Shown here: piece after piece, positions 11,548 to 22,955 of the stretch
Position numbering within the stretch: position 1 is the first letter of the stretch
How the letters are laid out: every line of letters starts with the position of its first letter
Assembly (NCBI RefSeq): GCF_003672135.1
Contig: NC_039510.1
Coordinates: forward strand, 8,556,001-8,620,000
Length of the DNA stretch: 64,000 bases
Source of the DNA: Ooceraea biroi
Lineage: Eukaryota > Arthropoda > Insecta > Hymenoptera > Formicidae
Direction: 5' to 3'
Program-made: the position numbers and the translations under genes
The notes under the pieces: model-generated
What the model was told of the DNA's origin: nothing
Databases searched by the model: none
Seen by the model: the letters and a program-made list of their open reading frames with translations, nothing else

Positions 11548-12417
11548 TAAGGGCCGTACTCATAGTTAGAACTTATTCTTAAGATCACCTTAAGCTTGGT
11601 CTTAAGACGCCCTCTAGATTCATAGTCGAAGAATAAGAAAAGACTTAAGCAAAATCTGAGGCGCGCCTTGTTGAAGACGACCTTATTGTAAAACGCCTTA
11701 ATGTGTTTCATAAACGAATCTTATTGCACATAAGCACAGACTTAAGATAATCTTATTGCCTGTGTATTCATAATCATTTAAGATGATCTTATTTGACATA
11801 TATATCGCGAAATAAGATGGTCTTCGCCAAGACGTGTCCGAGGACGTCTTAAGCAAAATGTGTGACAAATAATTTGGTGGAAACGAAGTGCACAACAACA
11901 AAAATATTTCATTTTTATAAGTCATAATGGAGTTTTAAAATCTTATAAATTTAGATAGATTCAAGGTAATAAATATTGAAGAACAAGAAGAAATTTTCGG
12001 ATCAATTTGCGATAAAAATGATTTTGTTATTAATTACTAATGTAACCTAATGACAGTTTAGATGAAAGAGATATATAAAAGAGAAATATACAAAATGTAC
12101 AAGATATTCAAGTTTATTTACTTCATTTTTGTTATTTATTTTCATTTTCTTGGAGAAGACCAAAGGAATACGACATAAAATATTATTAAGTCTGTAGATA
12201 ATAATTATATTTTCGACTTATTTCGTTCCTACATCACATGTTTTTGACGTAAACTAATATTTACAGTTCCCTTTCTCGATGCATTCTTATCATCACATTT
12301 AAGCTAATATGAATCATTCGCATTCATGTTAATTACTTATTCTTGTTACTAATAACTTGTCGGTTTATATCGGGTAAGAGATATAATGACATACATTGTC
12401 ATGAACTTAAATGACTT

Positions 12418-13121
12418 TCACAAGATAATCGTGCAAAGTTTTGCTAACGAATTGTTCGTTCTATGATCATTTTGCGCAACTGTTATCCCCTGTGATTCTT
12501 GATACTGCCTGATGATTTTCTCCTGGAGCTCCTGTAGGCAAGGACTGTACCTCGTGTATTCCATGCTGAATTCTCCCTTACCCTGCGTCAGGGATCTCAA
12601 TTTACCCGCGTAAGCGAACATGTCATTAAGCGGTACTTCCGCATAGATTGTGAACCAACCCTTGCTTATTTTCGTCGTTTATAATTCCTTTTCTTTTATT
12701 GATTTGACTTATTATGACATCCTGCAAAAAACAACAAACACATGACAGAAGTGCTGTCCAGAAAAACGTAATACAAAGAATTAAATAAATTAGATAGGAT
12801 ATCGATACCTGAAATTCTTCTGGCCCCATCACTTCGACTAAAGCCTTCGGCAGACCAGCATGACGCGGTTCGCGATGCGCGATACGCGACGTGCGATATC
12901 GCGCATCGCGTGTCGCGTCGCGCTGGTGTGCCGGAGGTCTAACATGTAATGGGTTGCAAGATTCGCCAATTACCGTCCTCAAATATATTCCTGATGGCAC
13001 TTTGCGCGGCTTGGAAGAAGGCAAATTCCGATGAATCAATGCAGTGATGCATATCATCAAGCAGTCTACATTTGACGCCAGCAATCTTGTGACCACTGAG
13101 CAAGCCCTTCTCGCACATCAC
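12418..13121 (-). pseudogene. 3' fragment of mitochondrial elongation factor G (GFM1-like), broken
   Basis: EF-G1 is the mitochondrial ribosome translocase. The recognisable C-terminal pieces are EKGLLSGHKIAGVKC, HHCIDSSEFAFFQAAQSAIR, EVMGPEEFQ, SQINKRKGIIND, and MFAYAGKLRSLTQGKGEFSM. They lie in three exons separated by GT-AG introns (for example about 12722-12811), so the copy came from DNA rather than mRNA. Breaks: a CpG-rich palindrome (12855-12926) interrupts the middle exon, and one extra base near 12670 shifts the frame before the last conserved block. N-terminal GTPase exons are absent between the flanking inverted repeats. This cannot make a functional factor; an intact copy is expected elsewhere. 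Confidence 0.75.
12855..12926. repeat. CpG-dense 72-bp palindrome inserted in the EF-G fragment
   Basis: An imperfect palindrome with ends CCAGC/GCTGG and a core dominated by CGCGATGCGCGATA. Its composition is sharply unlike the surrounding AT-rich DNA and it interrupts the EF-G reading frame, suggesting a very short inverted-repeat element. Confidence 0.6.
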
Positions 13122-13751
13122 TAAACATTACAAATAGCAATAAATAAATATTTTATTCCAAGTCAAGACTATAAAGTATAATAAAATCAATAAAACGTGC
13201 AAATGTCTTACCAAGTACAAATAAAAATCTGTGCAACTTCAGTGCAACTGATGTATAATAACAATATATTAGCTCTTGCTGATATCATAAAGTTCAAAAA
13301 TGAATATATAATTTATTTTATAAAATTATTGTGCTGAAACTTACTCTTCTGCTTGATCCAAGTACATCCATGTGATTTTCAATGTACATATCCACATAAT
13401 AACCTTAAACAGGGAATTCTACCATATTGACATGACAAGCAACAGTCACGGCTAATATTAAACTTATAGATGATACTTCAAGCTGCATCTCAAATGCAAT
13501 GTTCCTATTGGAGGAACCAACAGAAATATGACGGAAACAGCCGATTCGGGAATAAGCATGAGCTTAAGCACGTCTTCGCCAAGTCGATCTCAAATCAAAT
13601 AAGACTTACTTGAGTAAAATCTTCTTCGCGAAGATCGTCTTATTTCATGACTATGAAATCTATTGGTCTTAAGACGATCTTCATTGAATAAGACAGACTT
13701 GGTCAAGATCGTCTTAAGTGTTGACTTGAGACTCGACTATGAATACGACCC

Positions 13752-14808
13752 TTAATTTGAAAAATTATTTAACTAGTGGTGGCTATAATTAAAACGGAAA
13801 TATGTATCTTGTACAAAAAATTGGGATTAGCCTATTACGCCAATAATCTCAAAGAAATTTCTAAATGTTATTATCTTCTAATATTAACAAATGAAAGGAT
13901 AATGTTAATTTTACCTTACAGATTTACCCGAAAGTATTATAAAATATAAAAGGGAGAGAAAACCACTCCTTTCGTTTGACTTTCTTCGTTCGATAAGAAT
14001 TGTGTACATATGTGATTTGTTATATAACTATAATTAATTAGAAGTTTGTCAATATATACATACATATTTTTCCCGTAAAACAAGGAAAATATGTAACAAT
14101 GCACATATGATTGTGTAATAATTATATCTCTTTCCTTATTACCTCTTATTTACATTTACAAATTAAAAACACAAAAGATGGAATCAGGTACGAATTTATG
14201 CTTACATCGATAATTTTCTTCTTTGCGTTTCACTTTATTCACTTATCGTTCCTGTTGAGCTAGACGTCTCTCAAATTTTATAGAGTATTACGTGTAGTGT
14301 TGAAGCATGCTATGATTATATTAAAAAAGAATAATTATTTGAAGAAAAACACTTGTTTGTTTTTGCATATGCTTTATTTAAAAAAAAGATATTTGTATAA
14401 GTTGTGCATAAAAAATTTGATTTTGAAAAATATAATTAAATAGAAAAAATAAAATAAGAAATGGAGAATTAAATTATTGGGTACAAATCGTAGTAAGAAG
14501 GAAAGCTAAATTTAACAACTATGAGAAAATATACATTAAGAATGGACAGTATTTAAAATGCACTATTTCTCTACATTATTACGCAATTCATCTGTTTTGA
14601 AATACATAAAAAAGATTAAGATAACTTAAGACAAATCTTTAACCATATTTAACAAAATCACAAAATGTATATATAATAAAACAATATAAATTCTTAATAA
14701 TCATTTATGACTATTATAGAAATTACTATCTCAATACTATATGTTTCCATAAATTAATTGTTCCTTAGAAGAATGTTCGAGGACTACGAGTATAGTAAAT
14801 GTTCACTT
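13752..14808. other. AT-rich intergenic DNA
   Basis: Homopolymer-rich AT sequence. I see no gene, RNA or element boundary in it; the end may include the 3' UTR of the LRR-like gene that follows on the minus strand. Confidence 0.4.
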
Positions 14809-16278
14809 TTACATATAATGTTCTGTATAAAGCATATAATGTTCAACTTCATCAAAAATTCTTAAATCTATATTCTTAATCTTCAAGCTTGCATTGAAAA
14901 TGTTTAGTTGTTCAGGATGTATATTCCATTTGGAACATGGTAGATATCGCAAATTATCACAATGTTTCACTAACAACTTTGCGGTGGACATAGATAAATA
15001 GCGACCTGTCTCTATCGATAATGCTTCTAATTGTTTCATTGGATTTAACAAAAGAATATCTGCTATTGTTTTATCGTCTAGATTCGAAGGAAATATATAT
15101 AAATATATAGACTTAATATTTATACAATAGGAAATTAAAAATTTGAAAAGTTTATCATTGGAAGATGTAGATATATTGTTAAATCGATTAATTATTACGA
15201 GTCTTTTTACTAATTGCAATGAAGTTGTAACTTTAAACTTTCTAAAAACTTCATTTTCTGCCTCATTGTAAAAAAATTCACAACCATGAAAACTTAGGCT
15301 TTCTATGTTAGGACAAAATTGACTTATATCAATAAGTGAATTTAAATCAATTGTTCCATATGTGAAAAATAAACTGTTAATCGTGGAACCTTTGACTTTC
15401 AATACATCATACAATGTATAATTATTATAGAAATTATAACAAATAATTTGTACATCTTTCACATTAGGAAATAAAGGTAAAATCCTTAGAGCTTTACCAC
15501 TAATATTATAAGGTATAGTGAGACGAAAGATATTCGGACGTATCTTAAATTCACGCAAGTTCTCCATATTAATATTACTAATATCCTTCTTTTCCCGTAA
15601 ATAACGATCTAAACAAGTTACTGTTACGCTTCCAATGTTGTGACTTACATCTGTCTCATCACCAACAATTAACAAATAAAGGAGGTTAATACTCTCTAAG
15701 CATGGATGTTTCATAAATAATTTTTATAACCAAATTTGTTTACATCAGTCTCCCAAAGACTGATATTCTTTAAATTTATACACAAAAGTAAATCAGAAAT
15801 GCATGCATTTGTTACTCCCTTGGACCAATGGACATTTATGATCCGTATCATTTTACAGCTGAATGCAATTGTTCTTATAATATTATCTGTGCAAAAGTAG
15901 TGTAAAGTAAATTCCTCTAAATTCGGCATATTACCTAGTCCCTTTTTTAAGATTTCAACAAAGTAAGGATCGATGATCTTTGACACAAGTGTCAGTCATA
16001 TCTAAAACCTGTAACTGATACATATAGGATAAATGTTTAAATAGAACATATTGTGCAGAAATAGTATATGAGGTCCAAGATGATGTAACTTTCACGTTTC
16101 TTGCATCAAAAATTGCTTCTGCTAGTTTCACTATCAACAATTTATAATTAAAAAAACAATTAATATCTCTATTACTGTACATATTGTATGTTGTTGCCAT
16201 GAAACACTGCAATGATATTTTATGTGGCAAATGTGGTGACAAAATAGAATTTACTAATTCCTTTATTTGTTGCATCAT
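14809..16278 (-). pseudogene. Leucine-rich-repeat / RNI-like protein gene, frameshifted
   Basis: Three adjacent open stretches on the minus strand (16278-15955, 15986-15711, 15714-14809) read as one protein in different frames. They overlap at both junctions, so two small indels rather than introns break the gene. The product has spaced leucine-rich blocks such as NLEEFTLHYF, MIRIINVHWSKGV, NLKNISLWETDV, NIESLSFHGCEF and QLEALSIETGRY, like the ribonuclease-inhibitor-type repeats of F-box proteins. No F-box is clear. An upstream ATG at 16448 opens a 31-codon stretch (MPRKCSVPTLEEQ..) that could be the original start but ends at a stop. Alternative: a live gene with assembly errors. I do not recognise an orthologue. 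Confidence 0.5.
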
Positions 16279-16448
16279 ATTACTATCATCTTAACATTAT
16301 CATCTTAGCTTTGAAAGTTGTGGATCCACCATATCCATTATGCCAATGCACTTTAAATTGCCATATTTTTAGTGGAATCAAACATTAATTTTGTAGCACT
16401 TGCTAGTGCCTGCTCTTCTAATGTAGGAACTGAACATTTTCTTGGCAT

Positions 16449-17456
16449 TTTGAAAAGTTATCCTTGGTATTTGTCACGACATTATATATAAGCAACTCTT
16501 TGACTAATAACTATTTCTATTATTAAGAAACTTGGAAAATAAAGTATTTATTAAGTGCAGCTGCTACAACAAAAACTGCACAAATCTGTTCCATTTTTGA
16601 TTGATTTGTCAGAAGTACTTTCTTGGAAATGTAAAATTGGAATGTCTGTAAGAATAAATATAAGGAATATAAATTTAGATAAAGATGAAATAAAAACTTT
16701 TTATAGCACAAGAAATTGGGATTTATTTATTTATTGTATTATTTTCCTTATTGTTATTGAACATAAATTTATTGTATTGTGGGAAGAAAAAAGTGTTATG
16801 CTCTTAACTAAACTATATATTACTTTTGTGTAATCTCAACAAGACTTCAATCGATATCTTATATTCCGCTTCATAATAATACCAAGAATGTGTAGGAATT
16901 GCCAAGGACACATGGATAAATATTAAAAATATGAACAATATCAAACGATACCTTAAAATAATTTAAGAGATAAAAATGTGCGTTTCTTCCTTTCTTCTTT
17001 TCTGTAGTGTTTAAAAATGCGTATGATTGATACAGTTTTACAAAAATCACCTAATGCTTCATGATTGATGACTGATATGGAAAATGATTATCGTCAACTT
17101 ATCTTATGTTTTCGAAGACGCTCGATTACGATTGGTTGTTTTACTTGCTTCGACGCTCTTTCTTTTTTTTGTTGTTAGTAAAGCGCCGTTTCCATGTTCC
17201 ATCGCAGCTGACGAGTGTTCATACAGCCATCGAAGAACCGTCTATGAGTTTCTCATGGCCCATGGGGATACGATATAGCAATATAGTATGTCATTCATTG
17301 CAGTTGTTTTTTAAAAATTTGGTTGCACAGTTGATTTTTGTTGTAATCATGTACTATTTTTAACGAACGAATGGATTAAATAATCAATGAGGAATATCAA
17401 GTACACATTGAATTGACTATAACAATTACCTAGAATTCGAAACGCACTGTAACGGA
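16449..17456. other. Intergenic region, divergent LRR-like gene and SelW-like gene
   Basis: AT-rich DNA between two divergently oriented genes. It contains short open frames without family resemblance. The SelW-like promoter and 5' UTR should lie just before 17457. Confidence 0.4.
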
Positions 17457-18117
17457 ATGATGGACGTAAAAGTTGACATTGAGTATTGGTAATTATGTAA
17501 TTATTTAACAAGAGATTTTCTGCGTTAATTAGGTTACCATGAATTAAAGAATCACATTTAAACTTCGTGTTTTATACACATATATCCATATAATAATTTG
17601 AGATTAATTTGAGATGATTAAAACTAGATGATTGTGTAAAAAAAACATTGTATAAGATTGTTTTTAAACTTTTGCAAACAATATATTATTATTAATCACG
17701 AAAAATAAATTTTAATTGTTAAGATAAATATTATATTACGTTTTATTTGATAATGATAAGTTACCTCCTTGCAGTGGCTCCTGTGGTCATAAAAAACAAT
17801 TTCTTCAGTTAGCGGAAGAAATAAAAAAGAACGTTCCGGATGCCACTGTCGCTGGTACAGCGGGAAGGCGAGGCAAGTCTGTGTAAATATCACACAATCA
17901 TGTAATTTGACTCAATCAAGGAATTAATGGTTTTATCGGTTGTTATGCTTCAGCATCTTTCGAAGTGCAAGTTAACGATGAGCTAGTATACTCGAAACTT
18001 CAAACGCTAGCCTTTCCTGACTTTGTCGCAGTTGCAGATATGATCAAAGATGTGGCTGCAGGCAGTCTAGTAAGAAAGATTGATCGACAACAGGCTGCTG
18101 ACTGCATTCTTTTATAA
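17457..18117 (+). CDS. SelW/MIEN1-type thioredoxin-fold protein, Cys form, complete
   Basis: A small Rdx-family protein (selenoprotein W / migration and invasion enhancer 1 group) with a redox CxxC motif, thought to act in thiol redox control. Three exons: 17457-17488, 17775-17872 and 17954-18117 (TAA), totalling 294 nt, 97 aa. The start reads MMDVKVDIEYCGSCGHKKQF: the motif CGSC follows the first beta strand as in the family. Further family blocks are GRRASFEVQVNDELVYSKL and TLAFPDFVAVADMI. Intron 1 is GT-AG and splits the first Cys codon. Intron 2 needs a GC donor (AG|GCAAGT) with a CAG acceptor; it restores GRRASFEV exactly. A Cys version rather than Sec fits insects that have lost selenoproteins. 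Exons are short, so simple ORF scans miss it. Confidence 0.85.
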
Positions 18118-18516
18118 GCACATTTTATTATGAATCAGGTATTGCCAAACTTATTTTACACTTGGACGTTAAAATATAAATATTTTTCGTAATGAATAAT
18201 ATTAATGAATGCTTCCTACTAATTAATAGTTTTGTTCTGGAATAGGAAATGACTGCGTTTTAAGTCTTAACGAATTAGTTGGCGTGCAGTTAATGTGTAA
18301 AAATTTATCCATCAGATATTGCCAGTGTATCGTGATTTAAATATATGCATTTGAATTTAGAACTCCCTGGCGAAGAAAAGATTTCTATATATACTTGTTA
18401 TAAATATTTCTCATTATTATAAATTTCTCATTATTATTATTATTGTTCATCAAATATGTAACAGAACAAGTGAGATCTTTTTTGTTTTAAAATTTCGATG
18501 ATTGGAGATTATTTAT

Positions 18517-21500
18517 TCAAGAATAGCAAATATCATCGCCAATCTTGAGCACATCCTGATCGTTCTCCAATCGCGTTAGATAAATCCCGAATCTCAGTTT
18601 TCCGTGAAATTCTTCCGCTAATGTTCTCAGTGGCTCGACAGTCTTCTCCCCAGTTGTCTGATCGATGCATATCATTTGGCATCTTGTACACAGACCATTT
18701 ACCTGTAACGATTTGTAAGCTACACTGTAGCAACGTACCTCAGGTCAATAACCAGAGCAATGTAAAAATCCAAACCTTAAAGTTACTATTTCCTATATGA
18801 ACGTGTTTCCATTGCATCTCGTCAAAAGCATCGTTGCCTCTTATGACGATGTTTCCCCTAAATCGATGCACAGCCGTGTCCCTTTTAAAATCTGAGTCGC
18901 TGGATACCCTGTCACTGAGCCATGACACGCTCGCTTCATTTATTAATAAATACTGCGCTTGACTAGAAAATGATAGCTCTGCTTTATCTCCTCCTGCAGG
19001 AAATAATAGTATAAGATCTTTCATTAATAATTCATTAAAATATTCCAAAATATTCTTGTCGCACCTTTCTTCTGTCTCCCTCGATTCTGTCGAATTAGTC
19101 TGAGATTTGGTTTGCCCAATGCCAAACTCAGCCATTCGGAAGCTTCTGATCCGCAATCAATACCTTGCACTCTGCTCTCGCACACTCTGCTCTGACATAT
19201 CGGATGCTCCCTTGATGCTTCATAAGTATTTTCCAGAGGTATGTCAATTGCTGGCATTCCTGAAACAATTTACTATCGTTTAGACGAAAGACTAAAAACT
19301 CAGTAAGCGTAAAGTTTATTCATACCTGGATACGTGAGTTTCATGATCTTTTGCTGCCTCAGTATAACAGGCTTGAGCAGACATACATTCACCTGATGCT
19401 TTTGTGTTAAGCAAGTACCGGAGGGTGTCATTATCATCCACTCTCTGTCATACTCCAGACCTTTCGCATTCAAATTCCAAGAGTCCATAATCTCGTACGC
19501 GCCACACGATTTGATGGGATATATGAACAACCTTCGTAAAGTACACTTGTTTACCCGTGTAATTATTTTACCAGAGCCTACAGAATTTCTGGTGCAATCG
19601 AGATTCTTGATTTCATCGTGAATATAATTTCGCGAGTTATCGCTTATGGCATCCTTTTCACTACTTGTGATGCGAAAGTTGCAGTTGTCCAGGATATTAG
19701 AATTGTAGAAACGCAAGTATTTGTTACGAACTTTCGTCTCACGGTCTTCCCACCATCGTGGAAATTTCCTGATGCACGGTTCATCAATGAAACATTTTGT
19801 TATCATGAGCAACAGCGTCCGAACGTCTTTAATCGTGGACATGTATCCGAAAGAGATTCTCACTGCTCCCGTCGGTTTCCCATTTATCAAATCCGCCGTA
19901 CCACCGCACGTGTATCCCGCCTCGTAGTTCTCAAGGATCTCCTTAGGCGAAAGCGATAAGTGCCTCTGACACGCACCGGGATTGCAAAAGCAGCCTGTTC
20001 TCAGATGAATCTTGAATAACGCTGCCATGTTTACGACTTCCATGTAGCCCACGTATTCGCCACTGGACCGGATCAGATTGAACGTAACGATGCCTCCTTG
20101 CGAGTCGTGTACTTCGTAGTCAGTGTCGGAGTACAGCTTGACAACCGGTTTGCCGTTACAATGATGCAACATCAGCAAGGAATAATGCAGAGCTCTGGCG
20201 AGGGAAAAAACGTGCTTCGATATTTTGTCTATGGTGAGTCTGGCGAGCACTTCGAAGCCATGCTGTAGCGTCACGATAGACAGGAATGGCACAGTTCCGT
20301 CTTCAAACCTGTAATCAACACATTTCAAATAATTCCGTTCATTCCGGAAGCAAACGTGATTCTTATTCACCTTTGATGCAACGCTTGACGTTTCTTGTGA
20401 AACATTTCAGAGCTGAGAGCGACGTCCACCGTCCCGCCTCCATAGTAAACCTTCTCCAGAAGACCCGAACTGGAGTTCTTGACCAACAGGGCACCGATAC
20501 CGGTGGGATAGCCGAACATCTTATAGAAGGATAGACACACGAAGTCCGGTTTGAAGATAGATAGGTCCAAGTTATTCGTTGGCGCGAAGCCGGCTGCGTC
20601 TAGCAGAACGTACCACCTGGTCGATGGTTTACTGGCGACAGCGGAAAGCGCTCCCATGTGCGTGTCCCTGATCCATTTCAGGGGATACTTCAATCCGGAA
20701 AAATTGCACTGCGCAGAGTACACGAAAAGCGAGTTGCCGTTTGTTCGTCTTTCCTCATCAGAATCGCGAGGGATCGAGTATTGATTGAAGACTTGGAACG
20801 CTCGATCGTGACCGAGGCAAGTGACCTCGGTTCCCCTGGCGGCGACCACGTCTCGCATCCCGAGGACCGACGTGTGATTATCTTGCACGTACACAAAGTC
20901 CCCCACGTGTTCGGTTCCATTATCGTCGCTCTCCGCAAAGCGAAATCCCTCGGCGACGATTTTTAAGCTCGCCGTAGCGCCCGAAGTGAAAATGACACTG
21001 TACTCGTCAGGGCTCGTGTTGAAGTGGCTCAAGATCCTGAATGGATGACTCAAATCGATTAAAACTCGTTATCAAACATACGCAGTCGCATATCGCGTTC
21101 TGATCTCTCACCGGTATCTCGTACGCTCGATCATATCCTGCGTCGATGAACTCGCGATACCGACAGAATGCGGATTAGCGTAGAGAGAGCCGTGCAGATC
21201 AGCGGCAACGTCCTTGATCTGCGTGTCGGAGTACAAAGTTGCGCCCGCATGATCCAAGTAGCACTCGTCTGAAATAAAAACGTGTATGAGTAAGCCGATG
21301 ATATTGTCTTGAATATTTCATTTGATCGGTTTTCGTGACATTATACTGACTGCAAGTATTGAGTGCCATTGAATGATTTTTTTATCTTATTATTAATTCA
21401 ATGATAACAATCCAATTTTTGATAGATATTTATACTTGATATGTAAATAATAAAATTATAATAAAAATAAATAATAAAAATAAAATTATATGCTTTAATT

Positions 21501-22001
21501 TAAAATAGATTCTTTATCTTGATATAATTTCAACTTAAAACTTTAATCATTAAAGCACATAATACGAGAAAGATGCAATAAAAGATAATCTTTCTCGATG
21601 CCCTTACAAGAGAAAAATTATGAATTTATTCATAAAATCTCCTTATAAATACAATCGCGATTCAATATATTCTGAATTTGAAATATATTGAATTATGCTA
21701 ATAATAGTTATGCTGTCATGAAAATAGTTTCAAACGATGTCATTACATATGTCCTTCAATTACATCATCATCGTGACGAAGTTAACTGCGGCATGTATCA
21801 CAAATAAATTCTTCTAACGTAAGTATTGTAAAAAGTCATGAATTTGATGGCTAAAAAATAACAAAATTTTGTACGATTTTTTCCGAGTGTACCTATGGAT
21901 CAAAGATAACGAATATTACCTTCAAGCCTTGTAAATTCGTTCTCCAGGAATTTTGTAGTAGCGTCATCATAAACCGAGATGAACTCCAATGTCTCTGCCA
22001 T
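18517..22001 (-). CDS. mal: Molybdenum cofactor sulfurase (maroon-like / MOCOS), complete, 7 exons
   Basis: A PLP enzyme that transfers sulfur from cysteine to the molybdenum cofactor of xanthine dehydrogenase and aldehyde oxidase. Exons: 22001-21920, 21268-21112, 21036-20371, 20308-19326, 19259-19065, 18993-18776, 18702-18517, all GT-AG and in phase, totalling 2487 nt, 828 aa. N-terminal NifS-like class-V aminotransferase domain: CYLDHAGATLYSD, FTSGATASLKIVAEGF, and SFYKMFGYPTGIGALLV with the PLP Schiff-base Lys (about residue 252). Conserved cysteines lie in RTGCFCNPGACQ and GYTCGGTADLINGKPTGA (Cys about 436, the expected persulfide carrier). The C-terminal MOSC domain includes LFIYPIKSCGAYEI and CTRCQMICIDQTTGEK. 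Length is usual for animals and no lesion is seen. The 3' end converges on the SelW-like gene. Confidence 0.95.
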
Positions 22002-22873
22002 GTTCAAGAACCGAGCACACGATCGCTTGAAGCTCTACTATCGGCGCGCATCGACCCTTTGAGCTCTCCTATTTTACACTTGTAGCATAGATAAGTAGTG
22101 TTAATACAAGCGTGAGCGATTACTCGACTGAACTAGCTGCAGTCATAGCTGCTGCTCAAGGCTTTATAACGCATAGAGAGAAGTTTGGATGGAAGATACC
22201 TCGGAATTGTGGAATTGTCGAGTCACGTGACGATTGCTTACACAATAGTGATAACGCATGTTGTGTTTATGTTGTTATGTCTTCTTAATGGAAGAATTAA
22301 AAAGCTCCAGCGCGGAATAAAACGGGCGGATTATTGTCAAATAGCCAGGAAAAGCGGCTCTACGATAAGATATCTGCTGTAGATGCAGCACAAAAGAATC
22401 TTATCTTTGTGTACATCTCTATCATGTTGTGCATCTTCCTGTCATCTTTGCGAGAGATCATCAAAAAAATTAAACGTTTATCGTGGAGTTGCAAAACAGA
22501 GCAGCGAACGAAGTCACCGTAACTTGTTATCAATATTGGTCATCACTGCCAGATTATTGCACACTATTTACACAAGACAAAGACCGATAATCGATAAATT
22601 ACATTGAATTATTTTGTATGATTCTAAGAGAAATAAAAATCAAATTTTTAAAAATAAATTTTGTCGATATTTTCAACACTTGAAGTACACATATGTGTGC
22701 TGTGCTGCGCACTTGAAGACTAATGTTGAAATCCGTCTTGGATAGTTGAGGTTTTGTTTTTTTGCAAGTGTTATGCAACTTGTGAAAGGTGTTGTTTCTC
22801 GCGAAACAGAATGCTTCGAAGAAGACGAGATACTAATGTTTTGTACGATTATAGCAGATATAACGTTAGGTAA
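22002..22873. other. Intergenic region between MOCOS and tRNA-Ser
   Basis: It holds the MOCOS promoter side and the 5' flank of the tRNA. Short open frames are present without recognisable content. No element ends were found. Confidence 0.35.
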
Positions 22874-22955
22874 GACGAGGTGGCCGAGTGGTTAAGGCGT
22901 TGGACTGCTAATCCAATGTGCTCTGCACGCGTGGGTTCGAATCCCATCCTCGTCG
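22874..22955 (+). tRNA. tRNA-Ser (anticodon GCT)
   Basis: An 82-nt class II tRNA. The acceptor stem GACGAGG pairs with CCTCGTC, followed by discriminator G. The A box is TGGCCGAGTGG and the B box GGTTCGAATCC. The anticodon loop CTGCTAA gives GCT for AGC/AGU codons, and there is a long variable arm typical of serine tRNAs. No intron. A run of T (pol III terminator) begins a few bases after the 3' end. Confidence 0.96.

Larger units (their letters stand above)
11551..13751. mobile_element. Harbinger-like TIR element carrying a host gene fragment
   Basis: The left end GGGCCGTACTCATAG and the right end CTATGAATACGACCC are imperfect inverted repeats of the same family as the 145-bp MITE beside it. 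Subterminal TCTTAAG/CTTAAGA motifs recur many times in both arms. No transposase is present. The interior holds three exons of a mitochondrial EF-G gene on the minus strand. Flanks read TAA (left) and TTA (right), so a clean 3-bp duplication is not proven. The reading as gene capture is inference. Confidence 0.6.

Noticed and set aside
12626..13096. A 156-codon minus-strand frame
   Set aside because: A chimera of an EF-G exon read in the wrong frame, the CpG palindrome and intron sequence; not a gene of its own.
17084..17363. Frames with a hydrophobic stretch, possible secreted peptide
   Set aside because: Two overlapping phases, no splice-consistent extension and no family likeness; left as intergenic.
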